DNA from: Streptomyces sp. NBC_01275
GTDB lineage: Bacteria > Actinomycetota > Actinomycetes > Streptomycetales > Streptomycetaceae
Direction: 5' to 3'
Assembly: GCF_026340655.1 (NCBI RefSeq)
Contig: NZ_JAPEOZ010000001.1
Span: forward strand, 8,184,001 to 8,248,000
Length of the DNA stretch: 64,000 nucleotides
Shown: piece after piece, positions 16,079 through 23,734 of the stretch
Layout of the letters: each line of letters starts with the position of its first letter
How positions within the stretch are numbered: the first letter of the stretch is position 1
Position numbers and translations under genes: made by a program
The notes under the pieces: generated by a model
What the model saw: the letters and a program-made list of their open reading frames with translations, nothing else
What the model was told of the DNA's origin: nothing
Database searches by the model: none

Positions 16079-17605
16079 GGAGAGGATCCTCCCTGTGTCA
16101 TGTGACATATCACTAGGGCGTGTCGGTGCTGGTGCTGGTGCCGGTGTCGGTGTCGAGGTGCGGGGTGCCGGTGCCGAGGTGCCGGGGGCCGGATCTGAGG
16201 TGTTGGGCTCCGGTGCCGGATCGGTCGGCGTCGCCAGCACCCCGAGCGGTACGGGCCGCGCCAACAGCCGGCGCGCGGGAACGAGTTCGCAGCCCGCGAC
16301 GCCGGCGACCCCCGGCTCGCACATCCGGCCCTGGCACCAGCCCATCCCGGCCCGCGTCAACAGCTTCACGGTGCGCAGATCGCCCGCGCCGAGTGCGCCG
16401 ACGGCCTCGCGGACGGCCCCGGCCGTGACCTCCTCGCAGCGGCACACGACCGTCTCGTCGGTCACCTGCTCCGCCCAGCGCCGGGGAACGGCGCAGGCGG
16501 CGTCGAGTGCGGCGAAGAAGGCCCGCAGCCGGGTACGGGACCGGGCGGCCGGCGCCCACTCCCGCGGGTCGGGTTCCGTTCCGCTCAGCCGTGCCGCCGC
16601 CGACCGCCCCGCGATGTGGCCCTCGGCGAGCGACAGGGCCGCGCCGCCGATCCCGGTGGTCTCGCCCGCGGCCCAGACGCCGGGGACGTCGGTGCGCTGC
16701 TCGTCGTCGACGTGCACGGCCGCCCCGTCGAGACGGCAGCCGAGCCCCTCGGCGAGATCGGTGTGCGGCGACAGGCCGTGTCCGACAGCGAGGGTGTCGC
16801 AGGCGAGGCGACGTGCGGTGCCGGGCGCCGGCCGGCCCTCGGCGTCGAGCGCGGCGACGGTGACCGACTCCAGCCGTTCGACGCCGTGCGCCTCCAGCAC
16901 CGTATGACGGACCTTCAGGGGGATGCGGTGACGCAGGAGTCGGGATGTGTAGGCGGCCCCCTCGGCGAGTTTGGCGGGGGCCGCCGCCCAGGCTCGGGGG
17001 CGGCGTAGGAAGCGGCTCGGGTCGGATGACTCGACCAGGGCGACCACGTGGGCGCCCGCTGCCGCGAGGCCGGTCGCGACGGGCAGGAGGAGGGGGCCCG
17101 TGCCGGCCACGACCGCCGTGCGCCCCGGCAGGGCGAGGCCGCCCTTGAGCAGGGCCTGGGCGCCGCCCGCGGTGACCACTCCGGGCAGGGTCCAGCCGGG
17201 GAACGGCAGGACCTTCTCGTATCCGCCGGTCGCCAGCAGCACCGCGTCGGCGCGGACCGCGACGGACTCCCGCTGCTCCGGTCCGAGCAGGGCGTGCACG
17301 GTGAATCCGGCCGACTCCCTTTCCACACACCACACATGACGGTCACTCAGGTGCGAGACGCGACCGGCGGAGAGGTGTACGTCGAGGCCGGCGCGCAGGC
17401 GCTCCCAGGTGCGCCACTGGTGGTGGAGCGCCTGGGGGCGCAGGGCGCCGAGGCCGCGCGCGGGCTGCCGGTAGAACTGGCCGCCCGGTTCGGCGGCGGA
17501 GTCGATCAGCAGCACGCGTACACCGCGCGCGGCGGCGGCCAGGGCGGCCGCGAGCCCGGCCGGGCCGGCCCCGATCACCGCGAGCACCGGGCTGCGCTCG
17601 GTCAT
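15182..17605 (-). CDS. FAD/NAD(P)-dependent oxidoreductase with BFD-like [2Fe-2S] domain, frame continuous with the DHDPS-type enzyme
   Basis: The first 470 residues are a HcnB/OoxA-like flavoprotein: AVIGAGPAGLAAALAA (FAD), then VVAGTGPLLLPVATGLA, and a C-terminal cysteine cluster VCRCEEV plus GWCQGRMCEPG that fits a BFD-like [2Fe-2S] site. With the small ferredoxin-like and DadA-like genes it forms a three-subunit D-hydroxyproline dehydrogenase. After the usual family end (LARPVPLGV) the frame does not stop. It passes through about 50 Pro/Thr-rich residues and runs into the deaminase, giving a possible 807-aa fusion. Either this is a real fusion, or one base is lost or gained in the repeat at about 16120-16240; the alternative frame stops at TAG 16113-16115. 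ATG 17605 overlaps the ferredoxin gene by 4 bases. Confidence 0.75.
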   Translation of the reverse strand: MTERSPVLAVIGAGPAGLAAALAAAARGVRVLLIDSAAEPGGQFYRQPARGLGALRPQALHHQWRTWERLRAGLDVHLSAGRVSHLSDRHVWCVERESAGFTVHALLGPEQRESVAVRADAVLLATGGYEKVLPFPGWTLPGVVTAGGAQALLKGGLALPGRTAVVAGTGPLLLPVATGLAAAGAHVVALVESSDPSRFLRRPRAWAAAPAKLAEGAAYTSRLLRHRIPLKVRHTVLEAHGVERLESVTVAALDAEGRPAPGTARRLACDTLAVGHGLSPHTDLAEGLGCRLDGAAVHVDDEQRTDVPGVWAAGETTGIGGAALSLAEGHIAGRSAAARLSGTEPDPREWAPAARSRTRLRAFFAALDAACAVPRRWAEQVTDETVVCRCEEVTAGAVREAVGALGAGDLRTVKLLTRAGMGWCQGRMCEPGVAGVAGCELVPARRLLARPVPLGVLATPTDPAPEPNTSDPAPGTSAPAPRTSTPTPAPAPAPTRPSDMSHDTGRILSMTTPQHRPWRGVLVATALPLDDDLTVNYDRYAEHCAWLVANGCDGVVPNGSLGEYQVLTPEERARVVETAVAAIGGERVMPGVAAYGSAESRRLAEQAREAGCGAVMLLPPNAYRADERAVVAHYAEVAEAGLPVVAYNNPIDTKVDLVPELLARLHGEGHIQAVKEFSGDVRRAYRIAELAPELDLLIGADDVLLELAVAGAKGWVAGYPNALPRASVELYRAAVSGDLSTALPLYRQLHPLLRWDSRVEFVQAIKLSMDVVGRHGGRCRPPRVPLLPEQEAAVRAATEKAVAAGLA
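16099..16110. promoter_or_regulatory. Candidate GntR operator, site 2
   Basis: On the minus strand it reads ATATGTCACATG, identical over 12 bases to the site at 19087-19098. The core ATGT-C-ACAT is palindromic. It lies upstream of the DHDPS-type ATG and within the continuous flavoprotein frame. Confidence 0.65.
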
Positions 17606-17928
17606 CGCGGCCCGTCCTCTGCCTCGTGCTCGCCCGCGTGGCCCGTCCCCTGCTGCGTACGGACGTCCGCGCCCGGCTCGGCGGGCACCAGACAGGCCCG
17701 CTGGTTGGGGCGGCCGTCGACGGTCACCAGGCAGTCGAAGCACACGCCGATCCCGCAGAACACCCCACGCGGCCGTCCCTCGCCCCGCGTGCTGCGCCAG
17801 GCGACGACGCCCGCCGACCAGAGCGCGGCGGCGACCGTCTGCCCGGGCAGCGCCTCGATCTCCCGCCCGTCGAACGTGACGGTGAACGCGGCGCCGGGAC
17901 GGGCCCGGGCCAGCTTCAGGGGGTTCAC
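17602..17928 (-). CDS. Small (2Fe-2S) ferredoxin-like subunit of the D-hydroxyproline dehydrogenase
   Basis: A 108-aa plant-type ferredoxin-fold protein with the cysteine pattern FCGIGVCFDCLVTVDGRPNQRAC. It matches the small subunit of HcnA/OoxX-type dehydrogenase complexes, passing electrons between the two flavoproteins. GTG 17928 is the start. It overlaps the DadA-like gene upstream and the large flavoprotein downstream by 4 bases each, which supports equimolar, coupled synthesis. Confidence 0.88.
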   Translation of the reverse strand: MNPLKLARARPGAAFTVTFDGREIEALPGQTVAAALWSAGVVAWRSTRGEGRPRGVFCGIGVCFDCLVTVDGRPNQRACLVPAEPGADVRTQQGTGHAGEHEAEDGPR

Positions 17929-19079
17929 TCGGATGCCTCCCTGCCGAAGCGGTCGGGTCGGAACGGTGTGAGGTCCAGCTCCGGGTTCCCGCCGGTCAGC
18001 GCCTGCGCGATCAGCTGCCCGGTGCCGGTCGCGAGGCCGATCCCCGCGCCCTCGTGCCCGCAGGCGTGGAACAGGCCCGGCACCCGAGGGTCGGGGCCGA
18101 CGGCGGGGAGGTGGTCGGGCAGGTAGGGGCGGAAGCCGAGATACGTGCGCATCGCCCGTACGTGCTCGAGGAACGGGAACAGCCGGGTCGCCCCCGCCGC
18201 GAGAGCCCGTACGACGGGCAGCGAGAACGACCGGTCGAAGCCGACCCGTTCGCGGCTCGCGCCGATCAGCACGGGTCCGGCGGCGGTGCCCTCGACGACC
18301 GGCGAGGTCTGCAGGGCGGCCGAGTCGCTGGCCACGTCGGCCACGTAGTCGGCGGCGTACACCTTGTGCCGTACCCGGCGCGGCAGCGGCTCGGTGACCA
18401 GGACGAAGCCGCGGCGGGGGAGCACGGGGAGCCCGACCCCCGCGAGCGCGGCGACCTGGTCGCCCCAGGTGCCGGCCGCGTTCACCACGGCCGGGGCGAG
18501 GAGGTCGCCCCGGTCCGTCCGTACGCCCCGCACGGCGCCGTCGGCGTCGCGCAGCACCCGGGTCACCGTCCGCCCGGTCTCCAGCCGCGCTCCCGAGGCC
18601 CGTACCAGGTGGGCGGCGGCGAGGGTGGGCATGACCTGCGCGTCCTGGGGATACAGGACGCCGCCGGTGAGGCCGGGCGCCAAGTACGGTTCCAGATCGG
18701 GGAGTCGGTCCGGTCCGACGGGGACCGTCTCCACTCCGGCGGCGCGTTGTCCGGCGGCCAGGTCCGTCAGGGCCGTGAGGCCTTCGGCCGTGGAGGCGAC
18801 GACGAGCCCGCCCTTGGGTTCGAACTCCACTGTCGGTCCCAGTTCTTGGGCGAGTTCCCGCCACAAGCGGGCCGAGAGCAGGGCGAGTTGCAGTTCCGGG
18901 CCGGGTTCCTTGTCGGAGACGAGGAGGTTTCCCTCGCCCGCGCCCGTCGTGCCGCCCGCCACCGGGCCGCGGTCCACCAGGACGACGTCGAGCCCGGCAC
19001 GGGCCGCGTACAGGGCGCAGGCGGCGCCCACCATGCCGGCGCCGACGACCACGACGTCACCGCTGGGTCGATTGGTCAC
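17925..19079 (-). CDS. DadA-like FAD-dependent oxidoreductase, probable D-hydroxyproline dehydrogenase catalytic subunit
   Basis: A 384-aa D-amino-acid-oxidase-fold flavoprotein. It begins DVVVVGAGMVGAACALYAARAGLDVVLVDRG, has the PAVVNAAGTWGDQVAALAGV segment and a C-terminal HACGHEGAGIGLATGTGQLIAQAL FAD-binding element. It probably oxidises cis-4-hydroxy-D-proline to 1-pyrroline-4-hydroxy-2-carboxylate and hands electrons to the ferredoxin-like and BFD subunits. It is the first gene of the operon. The GTG start lies only 8 bases from the ATATGTCACATG operator, so repression should be direct and the 5' leader very short. Confidence 0.85.
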   Translation of the reverse strand: MTNRPSGDVVVVGAGMVGAACALYAARAGLDVVLVDRGPVAGGTTGAGEGNLLVSDKEPGPELQLALLSARLWRELAQELGPTVEFEPKGGLVVASTAEGLTALTDLAAGQRAAGVETVPVGPDRLPDLEPYLAPGLTGGVLYPQDAQVMPTLAAAHLVRASGARLETGRTVTRVLRDADGAVRGVRTDRGDLLAPAVVNAAGTWGDQVAALAGVGLPVLPRRGFVLVTEPLPRRVRHKVYAADYVADVASDSAALQTSPVVEGTAAGPVLIGASRERVGFDRSFSLPVVRALAAGATRLFPFLEHVRAMRTYLGFRPYLPDHLPAVGPDPRVPGLFHACGHEGAGIGLATGTGQLIAQALTGGNPELDLTPFRPDRFGREASE

Positions 19080-19086
19080 GCCAGTA

Positions 19087-19098
19087 ATATGTCACATG
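19087..19098. promoter_or_regulatory. Candidate GntR operator, site 3 (operon promoter)
   Basis: ATATGTCACATG, just upstream of the first gene of the hydroxyproline operon and identical to the site at 16099-16110. Binding by the GntR protein of this cluster is inferred. Confidence 0.7.
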
Positions 19099-19160
19099 GT
19101 TCTGAGGGGAGGAAGAAGGCCGCTCGCCCGGTCGGAGGACGGACGGCGGACCACCGCCCA

Positions 19161-19212
19161 GCCGAATCGCCCAGCCGAGCTGCTCGGCCGAATCGCCCAG
19201 CCGAGCTGCTCG
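19161..19212. repeat. Two perfect tandem copies of a 26-bp unit, each with a hairpin
   Basis: The unit at 19161-19186 is repeated exactly at 19187-19212. Each copy holds CCGAGC-TGCTCGG-type self-complementarity. It lies downstream of the lipoprotein gene and upstream of the hydroxyproline operon, so it may act as a double terminator. Confidence 0.75.
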
Positions 19213-19235
19213 GCCCGGCCGTGCGGCCGGACCGC

Positions 19236-20147
19236 TCAGTCGAACTCGCTGGGATCCGCCTTCGGGGTGCGGCCCGCCTGGACGTCCTTCAGCCGGTGGG
19301 TTCCCTGCTTCACCGCGTCCTCGGTGCTGTCGTGGTCGGCTCCGTCGAGGCCGCCGTTGGTGACCGTGATCGCGTCGGCGCCCACCTGGACGACGGCGAC
19401 GTCCAGGGTCAGGGTGACCGGTGAGCCGTCGGACGTGCCCTGGACCGTCACGGTGAGGCCCTGACGGGCGTCGCCCTCCTTGGGCAGTGAGGCCTCGACG
19501 ACCTGGACGGTGCGCTTGGAGCCGTCGGAGGCGTTCGCCGTGAACTGGTCGCAGGAGTCGGGCAGCGTCCCCAGCCAGTCCATCGACTTGTCGAGGTCGG
19601 CCTGCTTGTACGCGGCGACCTGGTACAGCAGCCGGGAGTCGCCCTCGGTGAAGCCGGTGAGGGCCGACGCGCCGGACGGCCGGCCCAGCAGGTCGTCGTC
19701 GTAGAGCCCGTCGAGCAGGCGCTGGCAGTCGGCGGCCTGCGTCTTGGCGGTGAGGAAATCCGCCGTGTCGACCTCGCCGATGAGCAGGGAGTCCTTCCAG
19801 GTCGAGGCGTCGTCCACCTCGGTCCAGGCGTCCTCCAGCTCCGCCTCGTCGATCAGCGCGGTCTCGGCGCCGGCCTTGGTGAGGGGCGCCGTGGACGCGG
19901 TGGGGGACTTGGTGGGGGACTTGGACGGGGAGGGCGTGACGGACCGTTCGGCGACGGGGGAGGCAGCGATGTCCGAGCCGGTCGACTCGTCGTCGTCCCC
20001 GCCGGAACAGGCCGCCGTGACGAGCAGCGCCCCGGCGGCCAGGGCGGCGGCCAGCACCCGCACCGGGCGGGACGGACGGGTCGGACCCGCCGGGCCACAG
20101 GGCCGGGCCGGAGAGGGCGGACGGGACGACGGGCGATCGGTGGGCAC
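19236..20147 (-). CDS. Secreted lipoprotein of unknown function
   Basis: A 303-aa protein. A basic and Pro-rich N-terminus leads to a hydrophobic segment and lipobox LLVTAACSGG with the lipidated Cys, followed by an acidic DDDES stretch and a Ser/Pro/Thr linker (SPSKSPTKSPTAS). The folded part has two Cys (ADCQRLL, PDSCDQF) that may form a disulfide. The family resembles Streptomyces lipoproteins with no assigned role. GTG 20147 is chosen because AGGAGGT lies just upstream. The 337-bp gap from 20148 to 20484 shows only GC-rich sequence and presumably divergent promoters. Confidence 0.75.
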   Translation of the reverse strand: MPTDRPSSRPPSPARPCGPAGPTRPSRPVRVLAAALAAGALLVTAACSGGDDDESTGSDIAASPVAERSVTPSPSKSPTKSPTASTAPLTKAGAETALIDEAELEDAWTEVDDASTWKDSLLIGEVDTADFLTAKTQAADCQRLLDGLYDDDLLGRPSGASALTGFTEGDSRLLYQVAAYKQADLDKSMDWLGTLPDSCDQFTANASDGSKRTVQVVEASLPKEGDARQGLTVTVQGTSDGSPVTLTLDVAVVQVGADAITVTNGGLDGADHDSTEDAVKQGTHRLKDVQAGRTPKADPSEFD

Positions 20148-20484
20148 GGGTACCTCCTGAAGGCGGGGCGGGAACGGCTCCCTGGTGCGTGCGCGCCCCG
20201 GGAGGAGCGGCGGGCGGCTGTCTCTGCCCCTCCACGGCACCACCGGCCCGGCCGCGCGACCAGCGCACTGTGCCGAACGGGTGAACGGGCGCAGCAACGG
20301 CCGCTTCGCCGGGGGGATGGGGCGGACGGCCGGGCGAGGCCGGGCAGGGCCGGGAAAATGCCAGGTGGGCCGGGCGCAGGCCGGGGCATGATGGAGGGCC
20401 CGCCGCCCCTGCCGTGGCGGCGGGCGATCACCGTCGGGGTAGGCCGCCGGGGAGGACCATCAGGGAAGATCATCGGGGGCACCT

Positions 20485-21195
20485 GTGACCGTCGCCAACA
20501 TCCTGCTGTCCGGCATCGTCGGCTCGACCGCCTACGGACTCGCGCACGAAGGGTCCGACGTGGACCGCCTCGGCATGTTCGCGGCCCCGACCGAGGAGCT
20601 GCACGGCCTGCACCGGCCGAAGGAGTCCCACGTCAGCACAGCCCCCGACAGCACCCTGCACGAGGCCGCGAAGTGGTGCCGGCTCGCGCTCAGCGGCAAT
20701 CCCACCGTGATGGAACTCGTCTGGCTGCCCGACGAGTTGTACGAGGTGCGCACCCCGCTCGGCGACGAACTCATCGCCATCCGGACGACGTTGCCGAGCG
20801 CCCAGCGGGTCCGGGACGCCTATCTCGGTTACGCCACCCAGCAGTTCCGCCGACTGCAGAATCGCAACGACGGCTCCCAGGCCGACGACTCCCAAGCCGA
20901 AGCCTCCGCGGACACAGGCAAACGGACCGCGAAGCACGCCCGCCACCTCAAGCGACTGTGCACCCAGGGCTACGACCTGTACGCCACCGGGCAGTTGACC
21001 ATCCGCGTCGAGGACCCGGAGAGCTACCACCGGTTCGGCGAACAGGTCGCCGCCGACCCCGACTCCGCGCTGCCGCTCCTGCGCGACTTCGAGGAGCGGT
21101 TCGACCGGACGCGCAGCGTTCTGCCCGAACAGCCCGACGAGTCTGCCGCGGAGGCGTGGCTGCGCGGGGTGCGGCGGCACTTCTACGCGTCCTGA
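20485..21195 (+). CDS. Predicted nucleotidyltransferase (DNA polymerase beta superfamily)
   Basis: A 236-aa protein with the minimal nucleotidyltransferase signature SGIVGSTAYGLAHEGSDVDRLGMF: a GS motif, then a DxD metal site. The helix KHARHLKRLCTQGYDLYATGQL follows. It matches the YcgL-type predicted nucleotidyltransferases found in phages and actinobacteria, whose substrate is unknown. GTG 20485 begins right at the conserved strand and no better start exists downstream. It stands alone between a divergent lipoprotein gene and the EF-G paralogue. Confidence 0.8.
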   Translation: MTVANILLSGIVGSTAYGLAHEGSDVDRLGMFAAPTEELHGLHRPKESHVSTAPDSTLHEAAKWCRLALSGNPTVMELVWLPDELYEVRTPLGDELIAIRTTLPSAQRVRDAYLGYATQQFRRLQNRNDGSQADDSQAEASADTGKRTAKHARHLKRLCTQGYDLYATGQLTIRVEDPESYHRFGEQVAADPDSALPLLRDFEERFDRTRSVLPEQPDESAAEAWLRGVRRHFYAS

Positions 21196-21333
21196 CGAGC
21201 GGGACGGGCAGCAGCTCCACGGGTTCCGATAAATCGCGTGCGGCGCGGACCCGTTCCTCTCTACCCTTGCCGAGGACCGAGCGCCGCCCACGACTGGGCT
21301 GCGCGGCACTGTGACGAACGAGGGGAGCCGGCC

Positions 21334-21438
21334 ATGCGTGACTTCACCGCTGTCGTCGTCCCCTCCTCTCGCCACGAGGTGATCCTCGTGTCTTCGTCCG
21401 TCCGGTGTCCGCTGCGCGGCCGGCACCGGATGGCCTGA
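21334..21438 (+). CDS. Candidate 34-aa leader peptide upstream of the EF-G paralogue
   Basis: ATG 21334 follows GAGGGGAGC with good spacing, and the ORF ends 72 bases before the EF-G-like GTG. The peptide contains SSRHEVILVSSSVRC, which recalls the short actinobacterial leader peptides with an RHVDL..SS..C pattern. If real, it could control the downstream translation factor by attenuation. The evidence is only the ribosome-binding site, the position and the motif-like sequence. Confidence 0.35.
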   Translation: MRDFTAVVVPSSRHEVILVSSSVRCPLRGRHRMA

Positions 21439-21510
21439 CGTACGCACCGACGCACGTCCGGGGAATCGCGCTGCCCGTTTCTCCAAGAACACCCCGAAAG
21501 GCCAAGGGCC

Positions 21511-23625
21511 GTGCGCAGCAACCTCGACCTTCACCTCGCCGCCGTGCGCAATCTGGGCATCCTCGCCCATGTCGACGCAGGCAAGACCACCGTCACCGAG
21601 CGGATCCTGTATGCCACCGGGACCACGCACAGGCGCGGCGAGGTCCACGACGGCACGACCGTCACCGACTTCGACCCTCAGGAGCGAGACCGTGGAATCA
21701 CCATCTTCGCCGCGGCCGTCAGCTGCGACTGGGACGGTCACCGCGTCAACCTGATCGACACGCCCGGGCACGTCGACTTCGCCGACGAGGTGGAGCGTTC
21801 CCTGCGCGTGCTGGACGGGGCGGTCGCGGTGTTCGACGCCGTCGCGGGCGTGGAACCGCAGAGCGAGTCCGTGTGGCGGCAGGCCGACCGGCACGGCGTG
21901 CCGAGGATCGCGTTCGTCAACAAGCTGGACCGGGCGGGGGCCGACCTCGACGCGGCCGTGGCGTCGATCCGGGAACGTCTCCACCCGGTTCCGCTGGTCG
22001 TCCAGCTGCCGATCGGCACGCAGGACGCCTTCACCGGCGTCGTGGACCTGCTGCGCATGCGGGCGCTGACCTGGGACGACGGCAGCGAAACGGCCGTCGA
22101 AGGGGACGTACCGCAGGCGTTGCGCGAGGAAGCGCTGCGTCGGCGTCGGCTGCTGGAGGAGGCCGTGGCGGAGCGGCACCCGGCCGCGCTCGAGGAGTTC
22201 TGCGACCGGGAGACGCTCTCCGCCGCGACCCTCGCGGCCGCTCTGCGCGATCTGACCCACACCGGCGACGGTGTCGTCGTGCTGTGCGGCTCGGCCTACC
22301 GCAACCGCGGCATCGAACCGCTGCTCGACGCCGTCGTCGCCTATCTGCCGTCACCCCTGGACGTGCCGGCTGTACGCGGTATGCACGAGGGCGTGGCTGA
22401 TGCGCACGAGGGACGCGAGGGAGCGGAGGGGGCCGGCGAGGAACGTCCCGCCGACCCCGCCGCGCCGTTCGCGGCTCTCGCGTTCAAGGTCGGCGCCACC
22501 TCCACGGGCCGGCTCACCTATCTGCGGGTCTACTCGGGCACGATCGAGAAGGGAGCCACCGTGTGGGACGCGAGCGCGCGCCGCACCGAGCGGATCGGCC
22601 GGATCCTGCGGGTGCAGGCCGACCGGCACGCCCCGTTGGAGCGGGCGGTCGCCGGGGACATCGTGGCCGTGATCGGGCTGAAGTCGGCCCGTGCGGGCAC
22701 GACCCTGTGCGCGCCGGACGCCCCGATCGTCCTCGAACCGCCCGGCGTCGCCGACCCGGTCGTCTCCGTGGCCGTCGAGGCACGTCGCAGCACCGACACC
22801 GAACGGCTGGTGTCGGCGCTCGCCCGACTGGCCGAGGAGGACCCCTCGTTGGTCGTGCGGACCGACCCCGAGACCGGGCAGACGGTGCTGTCGGGCATGG
22901 GCGAACTGCACCTCGAGGTCGCGGTGGAGAAGATCCGTCGCACTCTCGGACTGGACGTCAACGTGGGCCGCCCGAGGGTGACGTACCGGGAGACCGTTGT
23001 GCGCGGGGTGTCCGGCCTGGTCTTCCGACACGTCAAACAGGACGGCGGGGCAGGGCAGTTCGCGCACGTCGTGCTCGACGTCGAGCCGCTCGGCACGCAG
23101 GACGGCTTCGCGTCCGGCACGCAGGACGGCTTCGCGTTCCGCTCCGCCGTCGTCGGCGGACGGGTGCCGCAGGAGTACGTCCGTGCCGTCGAGGCCGGCT
23201 GCCGGGACGCGCTCGCCGAGGGTCCCCTCGGCGGGCACCCGGTGACCGGGCTGCGGGTCACCCTGACCGACGGGGCCACCCATGTGAAGGACTCCTCGGA
23301 GACGGCCTTCCGCACCGCGGGCCGGCTCGCTCTCCGGGAGGCCCTGCGCGGCTGCGCGATGGCGTTGCTGGAACCGGTCGTCGAGGTCACGGTGACCGTG
23401 CCCGAGGACGCCGTCGGGGCCGTCCTCGGCGATCTCGCGGCCCGGCGCGGCAGAGTCACCGGCTCCTCCGTGCGCGGCGGCGCCGCGGTGGTCACCGCCA
23501 CCGTGCCGCTCGCGGAGCTGTTCGGCTACGCGACCCGGCTGCGCAGCCGCACCCAGGGCCGCGGCGCGTTCACGGCCCGGCCCACGGGGTACGCCCCGGC
23601 GCCGAGCCCCGCTCTCGCGCCGTAG
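21511..23625 (+). CDS. Elongation factor G paralogue (translational GTPase)
   Basis: A 704-aa EF-G-like GTPase with G1 [10 protein letters not shown]2 RDRGITIF, G3 DTPGHVDF and G4 NKLD, followed by domains II-V. Domain IV carries [12 protein letters not shown] in place of the EF-G tip loop, and the end [11 protein letters not shown] corresponds to the domain V terminus. It is divergent from housekeeping FusA and could be a ribosome-protection factor or an alternative EF-G. S. coelicolor also has such a second copy. Residues 528-543 carry a perfect 8-codon tandem duplication ([16 protein letters not shown], 23092-23139). A terminator follows. Confidence 0.85.
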   Translation: MRSNLDLHLAAVRNLGILAHVDAGKTTVTERILYATGTTHRRGEVHDGTTVTDFDPQERDRGITIFAAAVSCDWDGHRVNLIDTPGHVDFADEVERSLRVLDGAVAVFDAVAGVEPQSESVWRQADRHGVPRIAFVNKLDRAGADLDAAVASIRERLHPVPLVVQLPIGTQDAFTGVVDLLRMRALTWDDGSETAVEGDVPQALREEALRRRRLLEEAVAERHPAALEEFCDRETLSAATLAAALRDLTHTGDGVVVLCGSAYRNRGIEPLLDAVVAYLPSPLDVPAVRGMHEGVADAHEGREGAEGAGEERPADPAAPFAALAFKVGATSTGRLTYLRVYSGTIEKGATVWDASARRTERIGRILRVQADRHAPLERAVAGDIVAVIGLKSARAGTTLCAPDAPIVLEPPGVADPVVSVAVEARRSTDTERLVSALARLAEEDPSLVVRTDPETGQTVLSGMGELHLEVAVEKIRRTLGLDVNVGRPRVTYRETVVRGVSGLVFRHVKQDGGAGQFAHVVLDVEPLGTQDGFASGTQDGFAFRSAVVGGRVPQEYVRAVEAGCRDALAEGPLGGHPVTGLRVTLTDGATHVKDSSETAFRTAGRLALREALRGCAMALLEPVVEVTVTVPEDAVGAVLGDLAARRGRVTGSSVRGGAAVVTATVPLAELFGYATRLRSRTQGRGAFTARPTGYAPAPSPALAP

Positions 23626-23645
23626 CCGCGCCACTGGTCCGGCCC

Positions 23646-23677
23646 GGTGGTCCCGCCCGTACCAGGGCGGGACCACC
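23646..23677. terminator. Bidirectional intrinsic terminator
   Basis: GGTGGTCCCGCCC (23646-23658), loop GTACCA, GGGCGGGACCACC (23665-23677): an exact 13-bp stem between the convergent EF-G-like and beta-helix genes. Confidence 0.85.
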
Positions 23678-23734
23678 TCGGCGCTCTCCTATCACAGTTG
23701 AGACATCGTCAGATGTCCCGCTCCACACGAAGCG

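Noticed and set aside
21511..23625. EF-G-like gene as housekeeping fusA
   Set aside because: It lacks the str operon neighbours (rpsL, rpsG, tuf) and the domain IV tip differs; it is treated as a paralogue.
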